A stretch of 35,920 nt of DNA from Proteus myxofaciens ATCC 19692 (GTDB lineage Bacteria; Pseudomonadota; Gammaproteobacteria; Enterobacterales; Enterobacteriaceae). Positions 1-8,872 of this stretch are shown here, piece by piece. Position numbers and translations under genes: made by a program. Positions within the stretch are counted from its first letter, which is position 1, and each line of letters starts with the position of its first letter. The stretch lies in the NCBI RefSeq assembly GCF_001654855.1, contig NZ_LXEN01000120.1, forward strand, positions 1-35,920, read 5' to 3'. The notes beneath the pieces were generated by a model. The model was not told the origin of the DNA and searched no databases. It saw only the letters and a program-made list of their open reading frames with translations.

Positions 1-1
1 T

Positions 2-448
2 TTTTTATTACTTGCGATGTTTGATACTGATTATTTTCTCTTACCCGATAATATGACTTTTGGCTTATTATCCTTAGGATTTATCCTCAATAGCACTCCT
101 TATCAAATAGTAACTTTAGAAAATGTCTTTAATGGTTTTTTATTGGGTGTAGGGCTATTTTATAGCATTTATTTATTAGGTTACTTTCTTTATCAAGAAT
201 GTATTTTAGGATTTGGTGATATTAAATTAATTGGTGCAATTACTGCATGGTGTGGGGTGGATTTATTGCTTTACATTCTCTTACTAAGCTCTTTGTTAGG
301 TATTGTGATTTATATTGGTACCTATATAAAAACCAAAGAACACGTAAATAAAATTGCATTTGGATCTTGTCTTTCTTTCTCTACATTAATCATATTAGGA
401 AATAAAATTACACTTAAATCAACGCTTTTATTTTTAAATCTCTACTAA
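2..448 (+). CDS. Type IV prepilin peptidase (A24 family), 5' end outside the window
   Basis: Integral membrane aspartic protease that cleaves (and in many members methylates) type IV pilin or type II secretion pseudopilin leaders at the inner membrane. The frame is open to the first bases of the window, so the ATG at 17 is probably internal and the N-terminal part is missing. Both catalytic aspartate motifs are visible: an Asp followed by FLLPD just after position 17, and GFGDIKL about 60 residues later (the G-x-G-D signature). The rest is hydrophobic with several membrane segments. Full-length family members are about 220-290 residues. No pilin or secretion genes are visible downstream, so its substrate cannot be named. 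The family call is fairly secure; orthology to GspO, PilD or PppA is not resolved. Confidence 0.8.
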   Translation, partial: FLLLAMFDTDYFLLPDNMTFGLLSLGFILNSTPYQIVTLENVFNGFLLGVGLFYSIYLLGYFLYQECILGFGDIKLIGAITAWCGVDLLLYILLLSSLLGIVIYIGTYIKTKEHVNKIAFGSCLSFSTLIILGNKITLKSTLLFLNLY

Positions 449-487
449 AACTCAATAAAAAGAAAAGGTGATATAAGTAAAAGAAAA

Positions 488-517
488 AAGATGTACAGAA
501 ATTTACCTGCACATCTT
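488..517 (+). terminator. Candidate terminator after the prepilin peptidase gene
   Basis: Seven-pair arms AAGATGT/ACATCTT plus an inner CAG/CTG with one mismatch close on an 8-nt loop. A T/A-rich stretch follows. The stem is moderate and there is no pure T run, so this is tentative. Confidence 0.4.
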
Positions 518-579
518 ATTAAATTAATTTATTAAAAGTCGATATAAGTAACATAGCTCTATTAAAATGGTATATTTAA

Positions 580-611
580 CACAGTGCTAATAATCGATAA
601 ATAGCACTGTG
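580..611 (-). terminator. Hairpin downstream of the DsbA-like gene
   Basis: A perfect 10-bp inverted repeat, CACAGTGCTA and TAGCACTGTG, with a 12-nt loop, lies 16 bases past the stop codon of the minus-strand gene. The bases beyond it on the minus strand are AT-rich (GTTAAATATACC) but not a clean T run. It probably ends the MBL/DsbA-like transcript. Confidence 0.5.
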
Positions 612-627
612 ATTGAGATTAATTGAC

Positions 628-1296
628 TTAAAGTGCTTCTTTAATAAATTGTCGCCAACCGTTTTCATCACCTATATATTTTTCGATAGGAATTAAATGA
701 TAAGTCTGATTTTCTTCAATAAATAATGTAGGAAAGCCTCGCCCATTGACTTGGCTCATCAGTTGCTGAGTTTGTTGTAAATGCTGAGCAACTTGTGTTT
801 CATTAACTTGCTTAAATAAAGAAGAAAACAATGTGATATCAAAACCTAATTTATGTGCGATAAACAGTAACATTTGTTTATCACTAATATTTAAACCATC
901 TTGATAATAGGCAATTTGTAGAGCCTTTAATAATTCTACACCGCGGTTTTCTAATTCTTCAGCGACAATAATGGCGGATATGGGTAAAAGAGAATTTAAT
1001 GTCATCTCTGTATTACCTAAGTTTTCTTGATATTGTCGGCTAAATAGTTGTCCTGATAATTGGCTAATGCGCTCATCAATTGGAGTCACATGATCTTTCC
1101 ATAATTGCCCACCCGTTACGGTTCTTGCAGGTGTAAAAAGTCCACCACCATGTAACTTTATTGGACAAGAAGAATCATGATTCACAATATCAATTAACGG
1201 CGCAATACCATAACACCAGCCACAAAGGGGATCATATACATAATGTAATGTTTTTTGATCATGGGTATTTGTGGGATTACGTGTTATTGAGGCCAC
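628..1296 (-). CDS. DsbA-family (FrnE-like) thioredoxin-fold protein
   Basis: Predicted thiol oxidoreductase or isomerase of the DsbA/FrnE type. The active site C25-G-W-C28 follows the first strand (YDPLCGWCYG), and a cis-proline segment GRGFPTLFI lies near residue 188. The helical insertion between them is typical of the DsbA fold, and the 222-residue length fits. There is no signal peptide, so it is probably cytoplasmic, unlike classical DsbA. It starts with GTG; an AAGGAG motif seven bases upstream lies inside the 3' end of the preceding MBL gene, and the two genes overlap by 13 bases, so they are likely translationally coupled. The substrate is unknown. Family confidence is high; the specific role is open. 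Confidence 0.8.
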   Translation of the reverse strand: MASITRNPTNTHDQKTLHYVYDPLCGWCYGIAPLIDIVNHDSSCPIKLHGGGLFTPARTVTGGQLWKDHVTPIDERISQLSGQLFSRQYQENLGNTEMTLNSLLPISAIIVAEELENRGVELLKALQIAYYQDGLNISDKQMLLFIAHKLGFDITLFSSLFKQVNETQVAQHLQQTQQLMSQVNGRGFPTLFIEENQTYHLIPIEKYIGDENGWRQFIKEAL

Positions 1297-2156
1297 TGCA
1301 TTTCTCCTTTTAATACTTTTGCACTAAGTTCTAAGCTCGATTTATCTGCTAGATTTGGATAGCTTTTTTCCATAGCAGTAATAAATTCTGCTGAGTTTTT
1401 AGTTTCAGCGAGTTTTGTCTCTGCATTTTTAAGATAATTCAATGTAAAATCAATTGATTGCATATCATAATTAGTAGTTGGTAAATAATGACCAGGGATC
1501 ACTTTCTTAGGTGATAAGGTTTTCATTTGCTCTAGTGCATTAACCCAATGTTGACGATCAGCCTTTGACTGTGTATCTGCTAGCCAAACATGAATATTCT
1601 CAGAAAGCAAGACGCCACCCATCACTGCATTTAATTTAGGAACATATAAATATGTTCTATCAGGTGATTGACTATCTAGGCCTTTAATATAGATTTTTTC
1701 ACCTTCGATTGAGAAACTATTACCCTCTACGGCTTGTGGTATGACAATCTTTTTAGGGGCATTTTCTTTAAGAGTCGGGCCCCAATAAGCCAACTTTCCT
1801 GCTTGGGTTTCATTAATGGCTTTAATTGTGGGTGCAGAAGCAATAACTTTGGCATTAGGAAATGCTGCTGTAATGGTATCTAATCCAAAATAAAAGTCAG
1901 GATCAGAATGGCTGATATAGATATATTTTAAGTTTTTGCCCGATGCTTTTATTTTATCGACTAATACTTGTGCATCATTCTTTTGAAATTGAGCATCAAT
2001 TAAAATAGCATCTTTGTCGCCATAAATAATTTCAGAAGAAACTGGAAATACGCTTGCTTCACCAGGATTATAAATATCTAGGGTTAAATCAGTCGCCATA
2101 GCGGATGATACGAATAAGGCGGATGTTGCAAGTGCTAAAGGAAGTAATTTTTTCAT
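1284..2156 (-). CDS. Secreted MBL-fold metallo-hydrolase-like protein with an atypical metal motif
   Basis: A 290-residue protein of the metallo-beta-lactamase fold. Residues 1-21 form a signal peptide (two Lys, hydrophobic stretch, AMA end), so it should be periplasmic. The usual HxHxDH zinc motif reads H83-S-D85-P-D87-F88: the first His and the Asp are kept, while the second and third His are Asp and Phe. A later PGHYLPT segment near residue 222 retains a conserved His. It may bind metal differently or not hydrolyse the usual thioester or lactam substrates. A GGAG ribosome site precedes the ATG. It overlaps the DsbA-like gene downstream and diverges from a LysR-type regulator, which probably controls it. 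The natural substrate is unknown. Confidence 0.75.
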   Translation of the reverse strand: MKKLLPLALATSALFVSSAMATDLTLDIYNPGEASVFPVSSEIIYGDKDAILIDAQFQKNDAQVLVDKIKASGKNLKYIYISHSDPDFYFGLDTITAAFPNAKVIASAPTIKAINETQAGKLAYWGPTLKENAPKKIVIPQAVEGNSFSIEGEKIYIKGLDSQSPDRTYLYVPKLNAVMGGVLLSENIHVWLADTQSKADRQHWVNALEQMKTLSPKKVIPGHYLPTTNYDMQSIDFTLNYLKNAETKLAETKNSAEFITAMEKSYPNLADKSSLELSAKVLKGEMQWPQ

Positions 2157-2261
2157 CTTTTGTTTTCTCCATAATGTTGTTGCTGTCTATAATAGGTTGC
2201 ATAAAACAAGAGAAAAACCCTATTTTAGTTAACGCATTGTTGCATATATCGAGCATATACT
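2157..2261. promoter_or_regulatory. Divergent control region between the MBL gene and its LysR-type regulator
   Basis: A 105-base spacer separates the divergent start codons. LysR-type regulators commonly bind T-N11-A dyads in such spacers; two TTGCAT elements (about 2197 and 2239) and the segment GCATATATCGAGCATAT just before the regulator ATG are candidates. A TATAAT hexamer at 2188-2193 has no good -35 partner. Operator assignment is inference. Confidence 0.4.
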
Positions 2262-3182
2262 ATGGATAAAATCAAAGCATCAGAGGTTTTTGTCACTATT
2301 GTTAAACAAGGCAGTATGATAAAAGCTGCAGATTATCTGAATATGTCTAGGGCAATGGTAACGCGTTATTTGCTTGAAATGGAAGAATGGGCGGGTGTTC
2401 GTTTATTACATAGAACAACAAGACAACAAAGTTTAACATCAGTTGGTGAGCGAGTTTATCAGCAAAGTTTAGAATTACTAGAATTAGCAGAAAGCATACC
2501 CGCTAGTACGCCTAAAGAGCGACATCAAATTAGTGGTCTTGTTCGTATTACCAGTTCACAATCATTAGCGAATAGTATTTTATCCGTTGCGATATCAGAA
2601 TTTATGCAACAATATCCACTGATCGCGGTGGATTTACAAATCACCAATCAAACCGTTAATCTTATTGAAGAACGTATTGATATTGCATTACGTATTACTA
2701 ATCATCTTGAACCCAATCTTATCGCCCGCTCTTTAGCTACCTGTATTTCTGTTGTCTGTGCAAGCAAAGATTATTTAGAAAAAGAAGGGATACCACAAAG
2801 CCCAGACGAATTAGTTCATCATCAATGTCTCACATATCGCTTTTTTGGTCGTAGTTTGTGGGAGTTTATTCAAGGTGATGAACATTATTCAGTGCCTGTT
2901 GGCGGTAATTTAAGTGCAAATGAATCTGTGGTTTTACTTCAAGCAACACTTAAAGGTATGGGAATTTCATTACAGCCTTATTATTCTGTAAAACCCTATC
3001 TTGAGAATAATGAATTAATACAACTTCTCACTCATTATCAGGCAAAACCAATGGGTATCTATGCGGTGTTAGCAAGTCGGCAAAATATGCCTGTTGCAGT
3101 ACGCACATTGCTGGATTTTCTTGTTGAGTGGTTTGCATCTTCATCTTATTGGTCGGCTTTATCGGGTGAAAGCTTGCGTTAA
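2262..3182 (+). CDS. LysR-type transcriptional regulator
   Basis: A 306-residue regulator with an N-terminal winged helix-turn-helix (residues about 5-60, containing KAADYLNMSRAMVTRYLLEME and LLHRTTR) and a C-terminal substrate-binding domain (about 90-295). Composition resembles the YafC/AaeR-like branch of the family. It diverges from the MBL/DsbA-like pair, the usual arrangement for a LysR-type regulator and its target. Its 3' end overlaps the convergent lysR gene by 24 bases. The ligand cannot be read from sequence. No strong ribosome binding site precedes the ATG. Confidence 0.85.
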   Translation: MDKIKASEVFVTIVKQGSMIKAADYLNMSRAMVTRYLLEMEEWAGVRLLHRTTRQQSLTSVGERVYQQSLELLELAESIPASTPKERHQISGLVRITSSQSLANSILSVAISEFMQQYPLIAVDLQITNQTVNLIEERIDIALRITNHLEPNLIARSLATCISVVCASKDYLEKEGIPQSPDELVHHQCLTYRFFGRSLWEFIQGDEHYSVPVGGNLSANESVVLLQATLKGMGISLQPYYSVKPYLENNELIQLLTHYQAKPMGIYAVLASRQNMPVAVRTLLDFLVEWFASSSYWSALSGESLR

Positions 3183-4085
3183 TTGCTCAGGATAATTAGC
3201 CAGAGAATGTTTCATTGTCTCAATAAAATAGGTGACTAATTGTGATGATGGGCGATGAGACGGCGTAATTAAACTGATTGTAAAAGGAATAGTAAAACTT
3301 AAAGGGCGAATACATATCGCTTTGTCTTTATAATCTAGCGCAGTGATAGGGTTCACAATTGAAATACCAATACCTTCACTCACCATTGCACAAATAGATG
3401 CCGCACTTTGTGTTTCCATCACTAATTGTCGTGAAATACCTTCTTTGATAAAAAGCGCATCAATAAGTTGTCGATAACTATCATTTGCAGACAAGCTAAT
3501 AAACCGCATATTTTGAAAATCATGAGGGTATAATTGTGTTTTTGCACTTAATGGATGCGATTTAGGTAAAATAGCCACTTCGTTAAGCGTAAGTAACGTT
3601 TCTTGCTTTGTTCCTGCTGGCGTTTGCGGGTGTTCTGTTAAGCCTAAATCATAATGTTGCGCTGATAACCATTCTTCTAACAAAGGCGACTCTTGAGGCA
3701 CTATTGTTAAATTAACATCAGAATATTGATTAAGAAACTGTCGGCAAATTGCGGGTAGTAATGATTGAGCAAAAGCAGGTAAACAAGTGATATTTAATTC
3801 AGCTTGATGAAAATGGCGAATATTTTGAGCAGTATTAATGATTCTTTCTAGTCCGTAATAAGAACGGCGAACTTCTTCAAAAAAACGTAAACCTTCAGCT
3901 GTAGGTTGAAGCCTGCCTTTTATTCTATCAAATAGTTTAAATGCTAATAAATATTCAAGACGAGATAGCTCGCGGCTTACCGTCGGTTGTGATGTTTTAA
4001 GAATTTCAGCCGCTTGAGTTAAATTTTGAGTGGTCATGACGGCTTGAAAAATCTCAATATGTCGCCAACTGATCGGTATATCCAT
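3159..4085 (-). CDS. lysR: LysR, activator of lysA
   Basis: A 308-residue member that gave the LysR family its name. In E. coli, LysR activates lysA when diaminopimelate is present and is repressed by lysine. The protein runs collinear with E. coli LysR (311 residues): the HTH region RHIEIFQAVMT...SQPTVSREL at about 8-40, then IVPQESPLLEEWLSAQ, SDSYRQL-type and SAASICAMVSEGIGISIVNP segments in the effector domain. It diverges from lysA at 112 bases, as in E. coli. An AGGAA ribosome site precedes the ATG. Its 3' end overlaps the convergent LysR-type gene by 24 bases. Identity is secure from similarity plus context. Confidence 0.93.
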   Translation of the reverse strand: MDIPISWRHIEIFQAVMTTQNLTQAAEILKTSQPTVSRELSRLEYLLAFKLFDRIKGRLQPTAEGLRFFEEVRRSYYGLERIINTAQNIRHFHQAELNITCLPAFAQSLLPAICRQFLNQYSDVNLTIVPQESPLLEEWLSAQHYDLGLTEHPQTPAGTKQETLLTLNEVAILPKSHPLSAKTQLYPHDFQNMRFISLSANDSYRQLIDALFIKEGISRQLVMETQSAASICAMVSEGIGISIVNPITALDYKDKAICIRPLSFTIPFTISLITPSHRPSSQLVTYFIETMKHSLANYPEQLTQAFTR

Positions 4086-4096
4086 ATATTATTCCT

Positions 4097-4132
4097 ATAT
4101 CAAAAATGAATAGACTATAGCGTATTTGATAT
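4097..4132. promoter_or_regulatory. Long dyad in the lysR-lysA spacer, candidate LysR site
   Basis: ATATCAAA at 4097-4104 and TTTGATAT at 4125-4132 form a perfect 8-bp dyad with a 20-base centre, close to the lysR start. LysR-type regulators bind interrupted dyads between divergent genes. Assignment to LysR is inference from position. Confidence 0.4.
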
Positions 4133-4153
4133 TTTTATTCCCTAAAAAGTTAA

Positions 4154-4172
4154 TGAATAATGTGGTTATTCA
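4154..4172. promoter_or_regulatory. Short perfect dyad before lysA, candidate LysR operator
   Basis: TGAATAATGTGGTTATTCA has perfect 7-bp arms around a 5-base centre and ends 25 bases before the lysA ATG. It could be an activation site for LysR or a leader hairpin in lysA mRNA. It lies closer to the start codon than expected for a classical upstream activator site. Confidence 0.4.
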
Positions 4173-4197
4173 CTAATTATCTTTATGAGTAAAAATC

Positions 4198-5436
4198 ATG
4201 CCAACGTCTCTAAATACAGTTCAATGCCAGTTAGCTCAAACTTATGGAACGCCTTTATGGATTTATCAAGGTGATACTATTTTAGAGCGGATCAATCAAT
4301 TGAAAGCGTTTGATGTTGTACGTTTTGCTCAAAAAGCGTCTTCTAATATTCATATTTTGCGATTAATGAAAGAGCAAGGTGTAAAAGTTGATTCTGTTTC
4401 TTTAGGCGAAATAGAACGCGCACTTGTTGCTGGCTATGAAGGTGGACGAGAAAATAGTGAAATTGTGTTTACTGCGGATTTATTGGATGAAAAAACAATA
4501 GAACGCGTTGTTGAGCTCGATATTCCTGTTAATGCGGGTTCTATTGATATGCTTCGTCAATTGGGTGAGCGTAATCAAGGGCATGCAGTGTGGATTAGAG
4601 TTAATCCTGGATTTGGACATGGTCATAGCCAAAAAACCAATACAGGAGGTGAAAACAGTAAACATGGTATTTGGCATGCAGATGTACCAGAAGCGCTTGA
4701 GGTGATACGCCAGTATAATTTACATTTAGTCGGTTTTCATATGCATATTGGCTCAGGTGTTGATTATCAACACTTATCAACAGTTTGTGATGCAATGGTT
4801 GAGCAAGTATTGGCATCAAATATTGATATTCATGCTATTTCAGCGGGTGGGGGATTATCAACCCCTTATCAGTCTGGTGATGTAGTGGTTAATTTAGAGC
4901 ATTATTTTTCGTTATGGGATAACGCTCGTCAACGCATTGCTGAGCATTTAGGGCATGATATTACGCTTGAGATTGAACCGGGTCGTTTTTTAATGGCTGA
5001 ATCTGGTGTTCTGGTTTCACAAGTTAGAGCCGTTAAATCCATGGGAAATCGGCATTATGTGCTGGTGGATGCTGGATTTAGTGATTTGATGCGTCCTGCA
5101 ATGTATGGCAGTCATCATCAAATTTCAATTTTAGATAAAACAGGCAAATTAAGAACGGATGCTTTAGAAGAGACGATTGTAGCAGGACCGCTTTGTGAGT
5201 CTGGTGATGTTTTTACTCAACAAGAAGGTGGCATGGTTGCTCCACGATTATTACCAAAAACTCAAGTGGGGGATTATATCATTATTCATGATACGGGTGC
5301 TTATGGCGCGTCGATGTCTTCAAACTATAATAGTCGACCTCTTATTCCTGAAGTGCTATTAACCGGCGAACACGCTCAATTAATTAGAAGACGCCAAACT
5401 ATCGATGAATTATTAGCTTTGGAATTAGATCTTTAA
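4198..5436 (+). CDS. lysA: Diaminopimelate decarboxylase
   Basis: PLP-dependent, fold type III enzyme that decarboxylates meso-diaminopimelate to L-lysine, the final step of lysine synthesis in the cytoplasm. The 412-residue sequence is collinear with E. coli LysA (420). The PLP lysine is K46 in VRFAQKASSN; the glycine-rich phosphate site is AISAGGGLSTPY; EIEPGRFL, GPLCESGDVF (active-site Cys) and DTGAYGASMSSNYNSRP are all present. Transcription runs divergently from lysR, its expected activator. The ribosome site before the ATG is weak (GAG in TATGAGTAAAAATC). A strong hairpin terminator follows at 5479-5519. Confidence 0.97.
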   Translation: MPTSLNTVQCQLAQTYGTPLWIYQGDTILERINQLKAFDVVRFAQKASSNIHILRLMKEQGVKVDSVSLGEIERALVAGYEGGRENSEIVFTADLLDEKTIERVVELDIPVNAGSIDMLRQLGERNQGHAVWIRVNPGFGHGHSQKTNTGGENSKHGIWHADVPEALEVIRQYNLHLVGFHMHIGSGVDYQHLSTVCDAMVEQVLASNIDIHAISAGGGLSTPYQSGDVVVNLEHYFSLWDNARQRIAEHLGHDITLEIEPGRFLMAESGVLVSQVRAVKSMGNRHYVLVDAGFSDLMRPAMYGSHHQISILDKTGKLRTDALEETIVAGPLCESGDVFTQQEGGMVAPRLLPKTQVGDYIIIHDTGAYGASMSSNYNSRPLIPEVLLTGEHAQLIRRRQTIDELLALELDL

Positions 5437-5478
5437 TTGTTCTCTACTTAAATAAATTTTTATTATTTATTAATAGTA

Positions 5479-5519
5479 AAACACCTCATTACATTTTGCT
5501 TTCTTGTAATGAGGTGTTT
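5479..5519. terminator. Bidirectional terminator between lysA and fadE
   Basis: A perfect 15-bp inverted repeat, AAACACCTCATTACA and TGTAATGAGGTGTTT, with an 11-nt loop, lies between the convergent stop codons. A and T runs flank both sides, so it can serve both strands. Confidence 0.85.
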
Positions 5520-5554
5520 GTTGTTTTAGATATCATCATTCATATTAAAAAGAA

Positions 5555-8002
5555 CTAAGCAGCTTTGTCCCTTTTAATACTGCTCGTTGTCGGCTTTTTT
5601 GCAGGTACCGCCAATGCATCAAAGTCAAACTCATCAACATTAATACTGCGTAAACGGTTTTTTTCTGCTTTATACAGAATGTCGGCCTCTTCTTGAGTGA
5701 CTCGTTTATCTGCTAGTGCTTTATCCGCCAATTTATCAAGCTGAGTAAAACTAAATTTCTTCTCATAGAGGCGACAAATGCGGTCAAAAATAGGCTCAGC
5801 AGCTAAAATATCATGCAATGCTTCTTCCATTAAACCATGTGGATTATGTTCACTTGGTGTTAAGAATTGACCTCTACCAAGACGATCACGCGTTTCAGAA
5901 GGTTGTTGAAGAATTTGAGCAACTTTATGATCCAGTTTATCTGATGGTAGTTTTTGTGATTTACCAAATGGAAAAATAATAACGCGCATTAATCCTGCAA
6001 TGAAACGACTTGGAAAATTGCGTAATAGCTCGTTTATCGCGTTTTCAGCTTGGTAAAGACTTTCTCTGACGCTCCAATCAACTAAAGGTAAATCTGCTGT
6101 TTTACGGCCTTCGTCTTCATAGCGTTTTAGTGCTGCTGATGCGAGGAAGATATGACTTAAAATATCACCTAATCGTGCTGAGATGCGTTCTTTACGTTTT
6201 AAGCTTCCACCTAAAACACCCATGGCGACATCAGATAATAGCGCCATATTGGCACTTAAACGGTTAATTTGTTGATAGTAACGGCGAGTTTCATCATGAG
6301 TAGGGGCTGAGCTAAAGCGCCCATTCGTCATACCTAACCAAAAACTACGTAATGTATTACTTGCAACATGTCCTAAGTGACCAAATAAAGCCTGATCAAA
6401 ATCATGTAAGTTATTATCTCTTGCCGCAGCTATTTCATCTAATACGAAAGGATGACAGCGTATTGCGCCTTGGCCATAAATAATCATGCTACGCGTAAGA
6501 ATATTGGCACCTTCAACCGTGATTGCAATTGGTGAGCCTTGATAAGCACGAGCCACAAAATTTGAAGGACCAAGACAAATGCCTTTACCGCCAACAATAT
6601 CCATTGCATCAATAATTCCACGCTGTGCCCTATGTGTGCAGTGATATTTTACGATAGCAGAGAGAACGGCGGGTTTTTCTCCCAGCATAATACCTGTTGT
6701 GATTAATGTCGCCGCTGCATCAAGTAAATAAGCATTACCAGCAAGGCGAGCTAATGGCTCTTCAATACCTTCCATTTTGCCAATAGGGATTTTAAATTGA
6801 CGGCGAATACGGGAATAGGCACCTGTTGCCATTGCGGCACTTTTTAATCCACCTGTTGAGTTTGAAGGCAAGGTAATACCACGACCAACAGAGAGGCATT
6901 CCACAAGCATTCTCCAGCCTTGTCCTGCCATTTTTGGACCACCAATAATATAATCGATAGGTACAAAAACATCTTTACCACGAGTTGGGCCATTCATAAA
7001 AGGGACGTTTAAAGGGAAGTGGCGATGACCAATTTCAACACCTTCAACGTCTGTTGGGATTAATGCACAGGTAATACCTGGATTTTCGTTTTCACCTAAA
7101 AGATGTTCAGGATCACGCAGTTTAAATGCAAGTCCTAATACAGTTGCGACAGGGGCTAGGGTTATATAGCGTTTATTCCATGTTAAACGAATACCCAGTA
7201 CTTGTTCACCTTGCCATTCTCCCATACATACAATACCGCTATCAGGTATAGCCCCAGCATCAGAACCTGCTTCAGGACTAGTTAATGCAAAGCAAGGTAT
7301 TTCATCGCCTTTAGCTAACCCAGGTAAATAACGTTTTTTCTGCTCATCAGTACCATAATGTTGCAATAATTCCCCAGGACCTAATGAGTTAGGAACACCG
7401 ACTGTTATTGCAAGAATACCTGATACACCCGCTAATTTTTGCAATACGCGAGATTGTGCATAAGCCGAAAACTCTAATCCGCCATATTCTTTTTTAATAA
7501 TCATGGCAAAGAAACGATTGTCTTTTAGGTATTGCCAAATTTCAGGTGGTAGATCGGCTAATTCATGTGTGATTTCAAAGTCATTAGTCATACGACAAAC
7601 TTCTTCTACTGGGCCATCAAGAAAAGCTTGTTCTTCTGCGGTGAGTTGTGGTTTTGGATAATTATGTAATTGTTTCCAATCTGGTGCTCCACGAAATAAT
7701 TCGCCTTCCCACCATGTTGTTCCTGCATCAATGGCTTCTTGTTCTGTTTTCGACATTGAGGGCATGACTTTTTTAAAAGCTTTAAGTGCAGGTGCTGAGA
7801 TGTAAGCTTTACGTATTGAGGTAATCGCTAATGGTAATAAAATAATAGCGACAGGCAATAATAGCCAGTAACTCCACAAATTAACGAGTCCCATAACAAA
7901 AGTATAGGCAATAAGAATAAGGCTACTTACCGCAATACTAAATTTGCGATACGTGAGTACACCAATAAGTACTAAAAAAAGCACAATACTGAGTAGGGTC
8001 AT
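5555..8002 (-). CDS. fadE: Acyl-CoA dehydrogenase FadE
   Basis: FAD enzyme for the first step of fatty acid beta-oxidation, turning acyl-CoA into trans-2-enoyl-CoA. Its 815 residues match the unusually long enterobacterial FadE (814 in E. coli), about twice normal acyl-CoA dehydrogenases. Residues 1-65 hold two hydrophobic segments suggesting inner-membrane attachment. The dehydrogenase core (about 120-520) includes ACDH motifs such as [14 protein letters not shown] and [23 protein letters not shown]. The C-terminal extension ends in a Lys-rich tail. AGGAG precedes the ATG. A FadR-like palindrome at 8031-8047 implies repression in the absence of long-chain acyl-CoA. It is monocistronic between lysA and divergent lpcA. 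Confidence 0.96.
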   Translation of the reverse strand: MTLLSIVLFLVLIGVLTYRKFSIAVSSLILIAYTFVMGLVNLWSYWLLLPVAIILLPLAITSIRKAYISAPALKAFKKVMPSMSKTEQEAIDAGTTWWEGELFRGAPDWKQLHNYPKPQLTAEEQAFLDGPVEEVCRMTNDFEITHELADLPPEIWQYLKDNRFFAMIIKKEYGGLEFSAYAQSRVLQKLAGVSGILAITVGVPNSLGPGELLQHYGTDEQKKRYLPGLAKGDEIPCFALTSPEAGSDAGAIPDSGIVCMGEWQGEQVLGIRLTWNKRYITLAPVATVLGLAFKLRDPEHLLGENENPGITCALIPTDVEGVEIGHRHFPLNVPFMNGPTRGKDVFVPIDYIIGGPKMAGQGWRMLVECLSVGRGITLPSNSTGGLKSAAMATGAYSRIRRQFKIPIGKMEGIEEPLARLAGNAYLLDAAATLITTGIMLGEKPAVLSAIVKYHCTHRAQRGIIDAMDIVGGKGICLGPSNFVARAYQGSPIAITVEGANILTRSMIIYGQGAIRCHPFVLDEIAAARDNNLHDFDQALFGHLGHVASNTLRSFWLGMTNGRFSSAPTHDETRRYYQQINRLSANMALLSDVAMGVLGGSLKRKERISARLGDILSHIFLASAALKRYEDEGRKTADLPLVDWSVRESLYQAENAINELLRNFPSRFIAGLMRVIIFPFGKSQKLPSDKLDHKVAQILQQPSETRDRLGRGQFLTPSEHNPHGLMEEALHDILAAEPIFDRICRLYEKKFSFTQLDKLADKALADKRVTQEEADILYKAEKNRLRSINVDEFDFDALAVPAKKPTTSSIKRDKAA

Positions 8003-8030
8003 AATAAAACTCCTGTATTTTGCAAGATGT

Positions 8031-8047
8031 CAGAGGTCAGACCTGTT
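8031..8047. promoter_or_regulatory. Candidate FadR operator for fadE
   Basis: CAGAGGTCAGACCTGTT contains the perfect palindrome AGGTC-A-GACCT and agrees with the E. coli FadR consensus (AACTGGTCNGACCTGTT) at about 13 of 16 specified positions. It lies 29-45 bases upstream of the fadE ATG, where FadR would block the promoter or early elongation. Not experimentally shown here. Confidence 0.75.
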
Positions 8048-8238
8048 GTTTGTTATTTAGATCTAATGCAGTTACCAAGTTTTATCAATCTATTTACATT
8101 CTAATTACAATGTAGCTCACAAATTACACTCAAATGAGATAAGTTACTATTTGTAGGTACAGGGTATCTTCTTTCATCCTGAGTAATCCGTTACACTGAG
8201 TAAAGACAGTTCGATTACCTTTTTGGAGTGAATATCCT

Positions 8239-8817
8239 ATGTACCAAGATCTTATCCGTGGTGAATTAACAGAAGCTTCAGATACACTTACTCGCTTCCT
8301 TCAAGACGATGCCAATATTGAAGCTATTCAACGCGCAGCTGTATTATTAGCCGACTCATTTAAAGCGGGTGGTAAAGTATTATCTTGTGGTAATGGTGGC
8401 TCTCATTGCGATGCAATGCATTTTGCTGAAGAGCTAACAGGGCGTTACCGTGAAAACCGCCCTGGTTATCCTGCAATTGCTATCTCTGATGTCAGTCATA
8501 TTTCTTGTGTAGGTAATGACTTTGGTTATGAGTACATTTTTTCACGTTATGTGGAAGCGGTAGGAAGAGAAGGTGATGTATTACTTGGTATTTCCACATC
8601 AGGCAATTCTGGCAATATTATTAAAGCTATAGCAGCCGCTCGTGAAAAAGGCATGAAAGTCATCACGCTTACAGGTAAAGATGGCGGTAAAATGGCAGGA
8701 ACGGCAGATATTGAAATCAGAGTACCTCATTTTGGTTATGCAGATCGAATTCAAGAAATTCATATTAAAGTTATCCATATTCTTATCCAATTAATTGAGA
8801 AAGAAATGGAAAAATAA
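8239..8817 (+). CDS. lpcA: Sedoheptulose-7-phosphate isomerase
   Basis: Also called gmhA. It converts sedoheptulose 7-phosphate to D-glycero-D-manno-heptose 7-phosphate, the first step toward the heptose of the LPS inner core. The 192 residues equal the E. coli length. It is a single SIS domain: [22 protein letters not shown] at about 49-70 carries the zinc/catalytic residues H61 and E65, and [10 protein letters not shown] is the phosphate-binding loop. The C-terminal [19 protein letters not shown] segment carries the second active-site His (H180 type). A GGAG site precedes the ATG. It diverges from fadE and is followed in the same direction by yafJ, as in E. coli. Confidence 0.97.
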   Translation: MYQDLIRGELTEASDTLTRFLQDDANIEAIQRAAVLLADSFKAGGKVLSCGNGGSHCDAMHFAEELTGRYRENRPGYPAIAISDVSHISCVGNDFGYEYIFSRYVEAVGREGDVLLGISTSGNSGNIIKAIAAAREKGMKVITLTGKDGGKMAGTADIEIRVPHFGYADRIQEIHIKVIHILIQLIEKEMEK

Positions 8818-8872
8818 TTTGCTGTTGATATTGTTATAGTTAGTAACAAATACTCGCAAGAAGGAGTGGGCG

